This document shows, piece after piece, positions 34,515 to 43,499 of a DNA stretch of 64,000 nt. How positions within the stretch are numbered: position 1 is the stretch's first letter; every line of letters starts with the position of its first letter. Position numbers and translations under genes: made by a program. The stretch comes from Nocardioides szechwanensis. GTDB taxonomy: Bacteria; Actinomycetota; Actinomycetes; Propionibacteriales; Nocardioidaceae. Location: assembly GCF_900103935.1 (NCBI RefSeq), contig NZ_FNIC01000002.1, positions 617,768-681,767 of the forward strand. Direction: 5' to 3'. The notes below the pieces were generated by a model. It saw only the letters and a list, made by a program, of their open reading frames with translations. It searched no databases and was not told the DNA's origin.

Positions 34515-35935
34515 CCCGCCGCTGGGGCGCCCAGGACCTGCTCGATCTGGTCCTCGACGACGGCTCGTTCGTCTCCTGGGACAGCCCGATCGACATCTCC
34601 CACCACCCCGAGCCCTACCGGCGCGAGCTGGAGGCGGCGGCGGAGAAGTCCGGTGCCGACGAGGCCGTGCTCACCGGTCGCGGCCTGGTCCGTGGCCGGC
34701 CGGTGGCCGTGGTCGCCAACGAGTTCCGCTTCCTCGGCGGGTCGATCGGCCAGGCCACCGCCCGCCGGATCGCGTCCGCCGTACGACGGGCGACGGCGGA
34801 GGGTCTCCCGGTGCTGGCCACCACCAGCTCGGGCGGCACCCGGATGCAGGAGGGCACCCCGGCCTTCGTGCGGATGGTCGACATCTCGCGCGCGCTCATG
34901 GACCACCGCGCCGCCGGCCTGCCCTACCTCGTGCAGCTGCGGCACCCCACCACCGGCGGGGTCTTCGCGTCCTGGGGCTCCCTGGGCCACGTGACCGTCG
35001 CCGAGCCCGGCGCGCTCGTCGGCTTCCTGGGGCCGCGGGTCTACGAGGGGCTCAACGGGGTGCCGTTCCCCGAAGGGGTGCAGACCGCGGAGAACCTCGC
35101 CGCCAAGGGCATCATCGACGCAGTGGTCTCGCCGGAGGAGCTGCCGGCTCTCGTGGACCTGGCGCTGGCCGTGCTGGTCGACGGGCCCAGCGAGCCCACC
35201 CTCCCGCGCCGCGAGGATCGCCCGACCGAGCGTCGTACGACGGTCTGGGAGTCGATCACCCGCACCCGCGCCGCCGACCGGGCCGGGGTCCGCGACCTGC
35301 TGCGCCACGGCGCCACCGGCACGCTGCGCCTGAGCGGCACCGACCAGGGGGAGTTCGACGACACGGTGCTCCTGGCGCTCACGCGCATCGACGGCCAGCC
35401 GTGTGTGCTGGTCGGTCAGGACCGCTCACGGCAGTCGCCCGACCGGGCGATGGGGCCGGCCGCGCTGCGCGGGGCGCGACGCGCGATGACCCTGGCCGAG
35501 GAGCTGCGGCTGCCCTTGGTCACGGTGATCGACACCCCCGGGGCCGAGCTGTCCCCGGAGGCCGAGGAGGGCGCGATCGCCGGCGAGATCGCGCGCTGCA
35601 TCGGCACCCTCGCGACGATGACCGTGCCCACGCTCTCGGTGCTGCTCGGCCAGGGCTGCGGCGGCGGCGCGCTCGCGCTGCTCCCGGCCGACACCGTCAT
35701 CGCCGCCGAGCATGCGTGGCTCTCGCCGCTGCCGCCCGAGGGTGCCAGCGTCATCGTCCACGGCGACACCGGCCACGCCGCCGAGATGGCCGCGGCGCAG
35801 CGCGTCGGCGCCGCCGACCTCCTCGCCGACGGCACCGTGCAGCGGGTCGTCCCCGAGATCGACGGCGAGTCCGCGCAGGAGCTTGCCGTCGCGGTCGCCG
35901 CCGAGATCGGCGCCCAGCTGCGGCGGATGACCTAG
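34511..35935 (+). CDS. Fused AccD-AccA-type carboxyltransferase protein without biotin partners
   Basis: This 474-aa protein combines two crotonase-fold halves: an AccD-like half (about 1-240, with GGSIGQATARRIASAVR and SSGGTRMQEG) and an AccA-like half (about 255-474, with DTPGAELSPEAEEGAIAGE and LLGQGCGGGALAL). The N-terminal zinc ribbon of AccD is missing. No biotin carboxylase or carrier protein gene is nearby. With a CoA-transferase and MatC-like carrier in the same operon, a malonyl-CoA-type decarboxylase analogous to MdcD/MdcE is more likely than fatty-acid synthesis. The stop shares CTAG with the convergent VOC gene stop. Confidence 0.82.
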   Translation: MTRRWGAQDLLDLVLDDGSFVSWDSPIDISHHPEPYRRELEAAAEKSGADEAVLTGRGLVRGRPVAVVANEFRFLGGSIGQATARRIASAVRRATAEGLPVLATTSSGGTRMQEGTPAFVRMVDISRALMDHRAAGLPYLVQLRHPTTGGVFASWGSLGHVTVAEPGALVGFLGPRVYEGLNGVPFPEGVQTAENLAAKGIIDAVVSPEELPALVDLALAVLVDGPSEPTLPRREDRPTERRTTVWESITRTRAADRAGVRDLLRHGATGTLRLSGTDQGEFDDTVLLALTRIDGQPCVLVGQDRSRQSPDRAMGPAALRGARRAMTLAEELRLPLVTVIDTPGAELSPEAEEGAIAGEIARCIGTLATMTVPTLSVLLGQGCGGGALALLPADTVIAAEHAWLSPLPPEGASVIVHGDTGHAAEMAAAQRVGAADLLADGTVQRVVPEIDGESAQELAVAVAAEIGAQLRRMT

Positions 35936-36702
35936 GCCGCCTCGACCGGGCCCATGACGTGGAAGCGCACCCCGGCGGGGTCGGCGAGCTCCGCCAGCCG
36001 GCCGTACGGCGAGTCCTCGGCCGCGGTGACGACGGCACCGCCGAGCTCGTCCGCCCGGGCGACGACGGCGTCGGTGTCGTCGACGATCACGTAGAACTGC
36101 CACGCCGATCCCTGGTCGCCCAGGACCGAGGCGGCGTCCTGGATCCCGGCCCGGGCGTCGTCGTCCTTGCCGAGCGTCGTGTAGCGGAAGTCGGCGGTGT
36201 CGCTCATGGTGTCGGTGACCCAGCCGAAGACGTTCTCGTAGAACGCCACGACGGTGTCGTAGTCGCCGGTCAGCACCTCGAACCAACCCGGCGCCCCGAC
36301 CTCGCCGACGTCCTCGATGCCGGCCATCTCGCCGGGCTGCCAGACGCCGACCATGGCACCGCCGGGGTCCCTCACGAACGCCATGTGCCCCAGTGGGCCG
36401 ACCTGGATCGGCTCCACGACGACCTGGCCGCTGTGGGCCTCGGCCATGGCGACGGTGGCCGCCGCGTCGTCGGTCTCGAGGTAGACGCCCCAGTTGTCCG
36501 GGGTGTGCTGGGTGCCGTCGTTGCGCATGAGCCCCGCTACCCGGCGGCCCTCGCGGCGGAACGTCACGTAGCCGCCGTACTCCTCGCCGGCGTCCTCGTG
36601 GGTCCAGCCGAACAGGCCGCCGTAGAAGCGGACCGCGTCGTCGACGTCGGTCGCGAACAGCTCGACCCAGCAGGGCTCGCCGGGCACCTTGGAGCGGGAC
36701 AT
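35932..36702 (-). CDS. Two-domain VOC family protein
   Basis: The 256-aa protein has two glyoxalase/bleomycin-resistance-fold domains in tandem, beginning PGEPCWVELFATDVDDAVRF and PGWFEVLTGDYDTVVAFYEN. VOC enzymes hold a metal with four side chains split over paired modules; substrates vary widely. The layout matches a common group of actinobacterial hydroxylase-annotated VOC proteins, but no activity can be named. It starts 1 nt after the Ku stop, so it forms an operon with Ku for no obvious reason. Confidence 0.83.
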   Translation of the reverse strand: MSRSKVPGEPCWVELFATDVDDAVRFYGGLFGWTHEDAGEEYGGYVTFRREGRRVAGLMRNDGTQHTPDNWGVYLETDDAAATVAMAEAHSGQVVVEPIQVGPLGHMAFVRDPGGAMVGVWQPGEMAGIEDVGEVGAPGWFEVLTGDYDTVVAFYENVFGWVTDTMSDTADFRYTTLGKDDDARAGIQDAASVLGDQGSAWQFYVIVDDTDAVVARADELGGAVVTAAEDSPYGRLAELADPAGVRFHVMGPVEAA

Positions 36703-36703
36703 C

Positions 36704-37645
36704 TCAGCTCGCCTTCTTGACCGGGGTCTTCCTGGTGGGCGTCTTCTTCGCCGGGGTCTTCTTGGCGGCGGCCTTCTTGGCCGGAGCCTTCTGCGCCGGG
36801 GTCGACTTGGCGGGCGCCTTCTTGGCCGCGGTCTTCTTCGCCGGCGTCGCCTCGTCCGCGTCGTTGGTCTCGCCGCGCGCGGTCTTGGCCGCGTCGACCG
36901 AGCGCTGGAGCGCCGCGAGCAGGTCGACGACCTCGCCGGAGGACTTGGTCGACGTCGCCGTGCGCTTGACCTCGCCGCCCTCGATCTTGGCCTTCACCAG
37001 GGCCTCGACGGCGCCGGCGTAGTCGTCCTCGAAGTCGGAGGCGTCGAAGTCGCCGGCCAGGGTCTCGACCAGCATGTTGGCCATCTTGACCTCGGCGTCC
37101 TTGATCTCGCCGGTCTCGATGGAGAAGTCGGGCTTGCGGATCTCGTCGGGCCACATCATGGTCTGGAGCACGATCACGTCGTCGCGCACGCGCAGCACGG
37201 CGACCGAGGTGCGCTGCCGCAGGGCCACGGTGACCACGGCCATCCGGTCGGCGTCGAGCAGCGCCTGGCGGAGCAGGGCGTAGGGCTTGGCGCCGGTCTT
37301 CTCGGGCTCGAGGTAGTAGGACTTCTCGAACATCATCGGGTCGATCTGCTCGGTCGGCACGAACTTCTCGACCGCGATCTCGCGCGACGACGTCAGCGGC
37401 AGCTCGGCCAGGTCGTCGTCGCTGAGGATGACCATCTCGCCGTCCTCGGTCTCGTAGCCCTTCGCGATGTCGGCGTAGGCCACCTCCTCGCCGTCGATCG
37501 AGCAGACCCGCTGGTACTTGATCCGGCCGCCGTCCTTGGCGTGCACCTGGCGGAACGAGACGTCGTGGGACTCGGTGGCGGAGTAGAGCTTGACCGGCAC
37601 ACTGACCAGCCCGAACGACACCGCACCCTTCCAGATCGCGCGCAT
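36704..37645 (-). CDS. ku: Ku DNA-end-binding protein
   Basis: This 313-aa bacterial Ku homodimer protein opens with MRAIWKGAVSFGLVSVPVKLY, the family start. It rings broken DNA ends in nonhomologous end joining and recruits the ligase. The core (1-255) is followed by a lysine/alanine/proline/threonine tail of about 60 residues with PAKKT-type repeats, seen in actinobacterial Ku and thought to help DNA binding. A GATACT box (37678-37683, minus strand) could be its promoter. The LigD-type ligase and polymerase genes sit 3.3 kb away on the opposite strand, separated by three unrelated genes. Confidence 0.94.
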   Translation of the reverse strand: MRAIWKGAVSFGLVSVPVKLYSATESHDVSFRQVHAKDGGRIKYQRVCSIDGEEVAYADIAKGYETEDGEMVILSDDDLAELPLTSSREIAVEKFVPTEQIDPMMFEKSYYLEPEKTGAKPYALLRQALLDADRMAVVTVALRQRTSVAVLRVRDDVIVLQTMMWPDEIRKPDFSIETGEIKDAEVKMANMLVETLAGDFDASDFEDDYAGAVEALVKAKIEGGEVKRTATSTKSSGEVVDLLAALQRSVDAAKTARGETNDADEATPAKKTAAKKAPAKSTPAQKAPAKKAAAKKTPAKKTPTRKTPVKKAS

Positions 37646-37688
37646 GGGGAAGCCTCTCTTGTCGCTGACGTCGCATCAGTATCCGTGG

Positions 37689-38642
37689 TTACGACCCGCG
37701 CCGCATCCTCCACTCATCGAAGGCCTGGCGACTGGTGCGCGTGGGCCGGTACCCGAACTCGTCCTTCAGCCGCGTGTTGTCGAGCACGGGGCGGTACTGC
37801 AGGAAGCGCGTCTGCTCGGGTCCGTACGGCGTGAGGCCGAGCCGGCTGCCCACGGCCAGGGCGGCGCGGAGCACCCGCTCGGGCAGCACGAGCGTCGGCT
37901 TGCCGAGCAGCCCGGCGATGTCGTCGACGGTCAGCGCGCCGTCGCCGGCGACGTTGAAGATCCCGGTCGCGGCGCCGGTGACCGCCCGCTCGATGACGGC
38001 CACGACGTCGGTGTCCCAGATGAACACGAAGGGGGAGTCGGCGCCGCGGATCTTGAGCAGCCGCGGCCGCTGGAAGAGCGCGGTGATCTGGTTGTCGACC
38101 GACTCGCCGAGGATGGTGCCGATCCGGAGCACGACCTGCTCCAGCTCCGGGTGCTCGGCCCGCGCGGTGGCCAGCAGCTCCTCGACCAGCCGCTTGTGGT
38201 GGCTGTAGGCGAACTCCTCGTTGCCGCGCACCGGGTCGTCCTCGGTCAGCCAGCCACCGTGGGCCGCGCCGTTGTCGGGGTGGTAGCCGTAGGCGGCCCC
38301 GCTCGACGAGACCACGATCCGCCGCACCCCGTGGGCGAGGCACGCGTCGAGCACGTGGCGAGACCCGTCGACGTCGACGGCGTGCTCCAAGGCCCGGGAG
38401 GAGCCCTTGCCCGGCGTGACGATGGACGCCAGGTGGACGACCACCTCGGGTGCCGCCGCGGCGATGCCCGCGTCGACAGCCGCCGCGTCGGTCACGTCCA
38501 TGAACACGTGGCCGACGCCGTCGACCGGGGTCGTGGGCAGCCGCAGGTCGGCGCTGGTGACGGTGTGGCCCGACGCCGCCAGGCCGCGCACGACGGAGGA
38601 ACCGAGGAAGCCGCTGCCGCCCGTGACCAGTACGGCGGTCAC
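37689..38642 (-). CDS. NAD(P)-dependent epimerase/dehydratase (extended SDR)
   Basis: This 317-aa extended SDR has the nucleotide-binding motif VTGGSGFLGSSV at residues 5-16, the SSSGAAYGY segment and the active-site YSHHK (Tyr-x3-Lys). The GTG start overlaps the stop of the transporter gene upstream (GTGA). Family members act on nucleotide sugars, sterols or flavonoid-like ketones. Its position behind a bile-acid-type symporter and an FMO suggests a role in metabolism of an imported hydrophobic acid, but no substrate is certain. Confidence 0.82.
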   Translation of the reverse strand: MTAVLVTGGSGFLGSSVVRGLAASGHTVTSADLRLPTTPVDGVGHVFMDVTDAAAVDAGIAAAAPEVVVHLASIVTPGKGSSRALEHAVDVDGSRHVLDACLAHGVRRIVVSSSGAAYGYHPDNGAAHGGWLTEDDPVRGNEEFAYSHHKRLVEELLATARAEHPELEQVVLRIGTILGESVDNQITALFQRPRLLKIRGADSPFVFIWDTDVVAVIERAVTGAATGIFNVAGDGALTVDDIAGLLGKPTLVLPERVLRAALAVGSRLGLTPYGPEQTRFLQYRPVLDNTRLKDEFGYRPTRTSRQAFDEWRMRRGS

Positions 38643-39571
38643 GCGGCCGCCACCGAGTCGGCTGGGCTGGGGGCCACGCCGCGCACGCGCCGCCAGGCCA
38701 CCGCGACCGTGAGGCCCGCGATGATGTCCCAGATGCCCCACCAGGCCGCGACCAGCGCCATCCCGCCGAGCCCGTCGAAGTAGGTGAAGACCAGCAGCAG
38801 CCCGAGCCCGGCGTTGCGGATCCCGACTTCGAAGGTCATCGCACGCACGCTGGCGTCAGGCAGCTTGGTGGCCCGCCCGATCCCGTAGCCCAGCAGCAGC
38901 GCGAGCGCGTCGTGGAGGAACACCGCGAGCAGCACGATGCCGATGTAGTCGACGAAGATCTCCCAGTTGTTGGCGACGCCCGCGACGATGATCGCGGCCA
39001 GACCGACGTACGACAGCGGGCCGATGATCCGGTGCCCGACGGCCGCCACCCGGGGCCAGAACCGCGCGATGGTGAGGCCGGCGGCGAACGGCACCCCGAT
39101 CACCAGGCCGACCTCGACCAGCATGTCCAGCGCGCCGAGGTCGATCTCCTCGAGCAGCTTCTTGCCGGTAGGGTGCAGCCCGCCCCAGAACGCCATGTTG
39201 AGCGGCATCAGGACGATCGCCAGGAGGTTGCTGACCGCGGTCATCGACACCGACAGCGCGACGTCACCGCCCGCGCGGTGGGTGAGGATGTTGGACACGT
39301 TGCCCGGCGGGCAGCAGGCGACCAGGATCAGGCCGAGGGCCACTGAGCCGCGCAGGTCGAGCACCAGGGTCAGCACGAACGTGATCGCGGGGAGCAGGAG
39401 GAACTGCGCCAGGACCCCGATCGCGATCACGCCGGGGCGGCGGGCCGCGGCCTTGAAGTCGTCCAGCTTCGTGTCGAGCGCGATCCCGAAGAGGATCGCG
39501 CCGATCACGATCTTGAGCGTCGTCAGCGAGCTCTCCTCGAAGACGATCCTGATGTTGTCGACATCGGTCAT
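38639..39571 (-). CDS. Bile acid:sodium symporter family (BASS) transporter
   Basis: This 310-aa integral membrane protein has about nine to ten helices and BASS hallmarks, including LVACCPPGNVSNILTHRAGGDVALSVSMT and EVGIRNAGLGLLL. Family members import bile acids, pantoate, pyruvate or other organic anions with sodium. Both ends overlap neighbours by four bases (ATGA with the monooxygenase, GTGA with the epimerase), forming one tight operon. Confidence 0.87.
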   Translation of the reverse strand: MTDVDNIRIVFEESSLTTLKIVIGAILFGIALDTKLDDFKAAARRPGVIAIGVLAQFLLLPAITFVLTLVLDLRGSVALGLILVACCPPGNVSNILTHRAGGDVALSVSMTAVSNLLAIVLMPLNMAFWGGLHPTGKKLLEEIDLGALDMLVEVGLVIGVPFAAGLTIARFWPRVAAVGHRIIGPLSYVGLAAIIVAGVANNWEIFVDYIGIVLLAVFLHDALALLLGYGIGRATKLPDASVRAMTFEVGIRNAGLGLLLVFTYFDGLGGMALVAAWWGIWDIIAGLTVAVAWRRVRGVAPSPADSVAAA

Positions 39572-40905
39572 GGTGCGAGCCCTTCGATCTCGGCGCGCAC
39601 CGCGGAGCGGTAGGCGTCCTTGTTGACGTAGTAGGACATGCGTTCGAGCCCGAGGTAGTGGTAGCCGCCCGACAGGTCCGGCCGCGGCCCGGCGACCCGC
39701 GCCTCGAGGGCCCGGGCGGCCCCGGGCTTGTCGCGTCGCGCCCGGAGGTACGACGCCACCAGCTCGGCCTGCTCGTAGCGGCCCTGCCAGCCGATGCCCG
39801 ACGCCTCGATCATGCCGAGCACGAACAGGTCGGGGTCGGCCTGCGTGAAGATGTTGAGGTAGAGGTCGGGCGCGCTCCCGCGGCCCCTCCAGCGCAGCAG
39901 CTTCGGGTCCAGGAACGGGTAGTGCAGGTGGTAGCCAGTCGCCAGCACGATCACGTCGTACGGGGACCTGCTGCCGTCGCGGAACACCACGCCGTCCCCG
40001 TCGAAGCGGTCGATGTCCGGCCGCACGTGCAGGTCGCCGTGGCCGAGGTGGTGCAGGACCAGGGTGTTCACGATCGGGTGGGACTCGTAGATCTTGTAGT
40101 CGGGCTTGGGGAAGCCGAAGCGCACCGGGTCGCCGGTGAACATCTTGAGAACCCGCGAGTCGATCGCCTGCTTGATCCGCGGCGGCAGCGGCTTGCCCTG
40201 GTTGAGGGTGTCGGCGGGCTTGCCGAAGAGGTACTTCGGCACGAAGTAGTAGCCGCGGCGCACCGACAGGTCGACCGACGCGGCGTGGTGCACGGCGTCG
40301 ACCGCGATGTCGCAGCCGGAGTTGCCGGCGCCGATGATCAGCACCCGCTTGCCGGCGAACACCGACGCGCTCTTGTAGGCGCTGGTGTGCAGCACCTCGC
40401 CGTCGAAGCTGCCGGCGAAGGTCGGGACCGACGGCTCGCTGAGCGTCCCGTTGGCGACCAGCACCCCGGCGTGCCGGTCCTGTCGGACCTCCCCGTCCGG
40501 CCCGCCGTGTCGGACGGTGACGGTCCACCCGCCCTCGGGGTGCGGCGCGGCGGCGACCACCTCCGCGCCGAACTCGAACCCCGACGTCAGGTCGTACGTC
40601 GTGGCGAAGTCGCGGAAGTAGCCGAGCAGCTCGCGATGCGACGGGTAGTCCGCGACCTCGTCGCCCATCGGGAACTCGGCGAACTCCGTGGTCCGCTTCG
40701 ACGAGATCAGGTGCGCCGACTCGTAGACGGTGCTGCGCGGCCCGTCGATGTCCCACAGCCCGCCGACCCCCGACGCCAGCTCGTAGCCGGTCCACGGGAT
40801 GCCCGCGCGCTGGAGGTTGCGCGCCGCGGCGAGCCCGGAGGGGCCCGCGCCGATCACCGCATAGGTGCGTTGGTCAGTCGAGTTTGGCGGTTCCACGGGA
40901 GGCAT
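39568..40905 (-). CDS. Flavin-containing monooxygenase
   Basis: The 445-aa protein has an N-terminal FAD motif (VIGAGPSGLAAARN, residues about 17-30), the FMO fingerprint FDGEVLHTSAY (FxGxxxHxxxY) and an NADPH motif (LIIGAGNSGCDIA). It would insert oxygen into a soft nucleophile or do a Baeyer-Villiger reaction with NADPH and O2. The ATG at 40905 gives the correct N-terminus; longer frames are non-protein. The start is only 9 bp from the start of the divergent ligase gene. Confidence 0.88.
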   Translation of the reverse strand: MPPVEPPNSTDQRTYAVIGAGPSGLAAARNLQRAGIPWTGYELASGVGGLWDIDGPRSTVYESAHLISSKRTTEFAEFPMGDEVADYPSHRELLGYFRDFATTYDLTSGFEFGAEVVAAAPHPEGGWTVTVRHGGPDGEVRQDRHAGVLVANGTLSEPSVPTFAGSFDGEVLHTSAYKSASVFAGKRVLIIGAGNSGCDIAVDAVHHAASVDLSVRRGYYFVPKYLFGKPADTLNQGKPLPPRIKQAIDSRVLKMFTGDPVRFGFPKPDYKIYESHPIVNTLVLHHLGHGDLHVRPDIDRFDGDGVVFRDGSRSPYDVIVLATGYHLHYPFLDPKLLRWRGRGSAPDLYLNIFTQADPDLFVLGMIEASGIGWQGRYEQAELVASYLRARRDKPGAARALEARVAGPRPDLSGGYHYLGLERMSYYVNKDAYRSAVRAEIEGLAP

Positions 40906-40914
40906 GATGTCGGT

Positions 40915-41835
40915 ATGCGTCCCATGCTCGCCACCAAGGGCACCCACGTGCCCACCGGAGCCGAGTGGTCGCACGAGGTGAAGTGGGACGGGGTGCGCAT
41001 CCTCGCGGAGGCCCGCGGGTCCGACGTGCGGCTCTACACGCGGAACGGGAACGATGCCACCGTCGCTTGGCCCGAGTTGATTCGTTCGGAAGCGGCTGCT
41101 CGCGACCTTGCCGTGGATGGCGAGGTGATCGCCCTCAACGACCGGGGGATTCCTGACTTCCGAATGCTGCGGGATCGGATGCACTTGCGCCGCCCCGCCG
41201 ACGTAGCTCGGCTGGCCCTAGAGACCCCGGCGACCTTCATGGTCTTCGACCTGCTGCGTCTGGATGGCCGCGACCTCACGAGCCTGCCGCTGGAGGAGCG
41301 CCGCGCGCTGCTCACCGGCCTGGACCTGGGGGGCTCGGCCTGGCAGGTGCCCGCGTCGTACGACGACGGCGCGATGCTCTTCGACGCGACCCTCCAGCAG
41401 GGGCTCGAGGGCATCGTCAGCAAGCGACGGTCTTCGCGATATCGCCCTGGTGAGCGCAGCCGAGAGTGGCTGAAGTTCGCCCACCGCCACCGGCACTCCT
41501 ACGTCATCGGCGGCTGGCGACCCCAGGAGGGGACCAGTGACCGGCTGGCGGCGGTGCTCGTGGGCGAGCAGACCGCCGAGGGGCTGCTCTACCGCGGCCG
41601 GGTCGGCAGCGGCATCGGCGGCAAGGTCAGTGCCCAGCTCGCCGAGCTGCTCGCGCCGCTGGCACGCGCCGACAGCCCCTTCTCCGACGAGGTGCCGCGC
41701 GTCGACGCGCTCGGCACCCGGTGGGTGGAGCCACGGATCGTGATCGACGTCGACACCCACGGGGTCGGCTACACCCGCCTGCGCCAGCCGTCCTACCAAG
41801 GCGTGCGGCACGACCTGGTCGCGGAGGACCTGTGA
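40915..41835 (+). CDS. ATP-dependent DNA ligase, LigD ligase-domain type
   Basis: The 306-aa protein carries the ligase domain of LigD as a separate gene. The nucleotidyl lysine lies in EVKWDGVRI (KxDG motif, about residue 23); further motifs are FMVFDLLRLDG, GLEGIVSKRR and SREWLKFAH (motif V lysine). It seals breaks after Ku and the polymerase have aligned ends. GGGAGG lies 12 nt before the ATG, but that sequence is also inside the divergent monooxygenase start, so promoters overlap. Its stop overlaps the L,D-transpeptidase start (GTGA). Confidence 0.88.
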   Translation: MRPMLATKGTHVPTGAEWSHEVKWDGVRILAEARGSDVRLYTRNGNDATVAWPELIRSEAAARDLAVDGEVIALNDRGIPDFRMLRDRMHLRRPADVARLALETPATFMVFDLLRLDGRDLTSLPLEERRALLTGLDLGGSAWQVPASYDDGAMLFDATLQQGLEGIVSKRRSSRYRPGERSREWLKFAHRHRHSYVIGGWRPQEGTSDRLAAVLVGEQTAEGLLYRGRVGSGIGGKVSAQLAELLAPLARADSPFSDEVPRVDALGTRWVEPRIVIDVDTHGVGYTRLRQPSYQGVRHDLVAEDL

Positions 41836-42554
41836 GACGCCTGCTGTCCGTCCTCGCCCTCACGGTGCTCGCGCCGCTGCTCGGCTCGCCGGTCGCGGCC
41901 GCCCCGCCCGGCACCGCGCCCGCCCGCGCACCCGAGTCGGTGGTCCTCGACGGCGTGACCGTGCGCCTCGGGCCGCACACGGCACAGGTGGTCACCGTCA
42001 ACCACACCCGCGGCTACCACGCCCGGGTCACCCTGTGGGCGCGCCACGACGGCGAGTGGGTCCAGCGCCTCCAGGCCGACGACGGCCGGATCGGCTACGG
42101 CGGCCTGGTCGCCGGGACCCGGCGTCGCCAGGGCACCGGCACCACCCCGCTCGGCACCTACCCGCTGCCGTGGGCCTTCGGCACCCACGCGCAGCGGCCG
42201 GGCTGGGACCTGCGCTACCGCGAGATCCGCCGCGGCGACTTCTGGGTGCAGGACAACGCCTCCGACTTCTACAACCGCTACCGCGCCAAGCGGCAGGGCG
42301 GCTTCCGCTGGTGGCTGCCGCCCAGCGACCCCAACGCCTCGGAGCGGCTGACCGACTACGGCCGGCAGTACGAGTACTCCATCGTGGTCGGGTTCAACAT
42401 GGGCCAGGTCCGCCACCGCGGCTCCGGGATCTTCCTGCACGTCAACGGGCGCGGTGCGACCGCGGGCTGCGTGAGCGCCCCGCGGGGCTTCCTGCGCGCG
42501 CTGATGAGCCGGCTCGACCCGCAGCGGCGGCCCGTGATCGCGGTCGGCCGATGA
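41832..42554 (+). CDS. Exported L,D-transpeptidase (YkuD fold)
   Basis: The 240-aa protein begins with a signal peptide (VRRLLSVLALTVLAPLLGSPVAAA) and carries the YkuD catalytic motif in FLHVNGRGATAGCVSAPRG, with His and nucleophile Cys. These enzymes make 3-3 crosslinks in peptidoglycan or hydrolyse them. Oddly, the gene is locked by four-base overlaps between DNA ligase (GTGA, upstream) and the LigD polymerase gene (ATGA, downstream), so a cell-wall enzyme is co-translated with end-joining enzymes. Confidence 0.86.
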   Translation: MRRLLSVLALTVLAPLLGSPVAAAPPGTAPARAPESVVLDGVTVRLGPHTAQVVTVNHTRGYHARVTLWARHDGEWVQRLQADDGRIGYGGLVAGTRRRQGTGTTPLGTYPLPWAFGTHAQRPGWDLRYREIRRGDFWVQDNASDFYNRYRAKRQGGFRWWLPPSDPNASERLTDYGRQYEYSIVVGFNMGQVRHRGSGIFLHVNGRGATAGCVSAPRGFLRALMSRLDPQRRPVIAVGR

Positions 42555-43471
42555 GCCCCAAGAAGCCGGCGTACGACAAGCAAGAAATCATGGTCGACGT
42601 CGAGGGCCGCACCCTCAAGATCAGCAGCCTCGACAAGGTGCTCTACCCGCGTACGGGCACCACCAAGGGCGAGGTCCTCAACTACTACGCCCAGATCTCC
42701 CCCGTGCTGCTGCCGCACTTGAAGGACCGCGCGGTCACCCGGATCCGCTGGCCCCACGGGGTGCAGGACATGAGCTTCTTCGAGAAGAACGCCCCGTCGG
42801 GGACGCCGTCCTGGGTGCGCACGGTGACGGTCCCCACCACGGGCAGCCGGTCGGGCAAGGGCGACGGCGAGATCACGTTCCCGATCGTCGAGGACCTGGC
42901 CACGCTCACCTGGCTGGTCAACCTGGCTGCGCTCGAGCTGCACGTGCACCAGTGGACGGTCGGGCGCAACGGCCGACCGCGCAACGCCGACCGGCTGGTC
43001 ATCGACCTCGACCCGGGTGAGCCCGCCGGCCTCCACGAGTGCTGCGTGGTCGCGCTCCTCGTGCAGGACAAGCTCGCCGAGCGCGGTCTGCACGGCAAAC
43101 CGGTGATGAGCGGCAGCAAGGGGCTGCACCTGTACGCCGACCTGCCGAAGCGGATGCCGAGCGACGACTCGACGGCCCTGGCCAAGGTGGTCGCCGAGGA
43201 GCTGCAGCGCGAGCACCCCTCGCTCGTGACCGCGACCATGACCAAGACGAAGCGGCCGGGCAAGGTGTTCCTCGACTGGTCGCAGAACGCCGGCTCCAAG
43301 ACCACGATCTCGCCGTACTCGCTGCGCGGCAAGGAGCTGCCGTACGTCGCGGCGCCGGTCTCGTGGGCCGAGGTCGAGGAGGGCGCGGACGACCCGCTCG
43401 GCCTCGAGCAGCTCCGCTTCGACGAGATACTCCGACGGGTATCCGAGCACGGCGACCTCTTCGCGTCCTGA
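42551..43471 (+). CDS. LigD-type polymerase/primase domain protein
   Basis: This 306-aa protein is the archaeo-eukaryotic primase-like polymerase domain of LigD as a stand-alone gene. Motifs are LVIDLDPGE (metal-binding aspartates), SGSKGLHLYADL and KVFLDWSQN. It fills gaps and adds nontemplated or ribonucleotides at ends bound by Ku. Together with the ligase 5' of it, two of three LigD domains are here; the phosphoesterase domain is absent. The N-terminal 15 residues (MSPKKPAYDKQEI) precede the core, and the ATG overlaps the stop upstream. Confidence 0.9.
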   Translation: MSPKKPAYDKQEIMVDVEGRTLKISSLDKVLYPRTGTTKGEVLNYYAQISPVLLPHLKDRAVTRIRWPHGVQDMSFFEKNAPSGTPSWVRTVTVPTTGSRSGKGDGEITFPIVEDLATLTWLVNLAALELHVHQWTVGRNGRPRNADRLVIDLDPGEPAGLHECCVVALLVQDKLAERGLHGKPVMSGSKGLHLYADLPKRMPSDDSTALAKVVAEELQREHPSLVTATMTKTKRPGKVFLDWSQNAGSKTTISPYSLRGKELPYVAAPVSWAEVEEGADDPLGLEQLRFDEILRRVSEHGDLFAS

Positions 43472-43489
43472 CCTGGGGAAATGCCTGTT

Positions 43490-43499
43490 ACCAATTGGT
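43490..43499. other. 10-bp palindrome in non-coding leader
   Basis: ACCAATTGGT is AT-richer than its surroundings and sits 20 bp after the polymerase stop in the 129-bp gap before the TasA-like gene. It may be an operator for that gene. Nothing else in the gap stands out apart from a T-run (43568-43573). Confidence 0.3.

Noticed and set aside
36704..43471. Complete Ku-LigD operon
   Set aside because: Ku and the LigD-type genes are on opposite strands with three other genes between them, and the phosphoesterase domain is missing.
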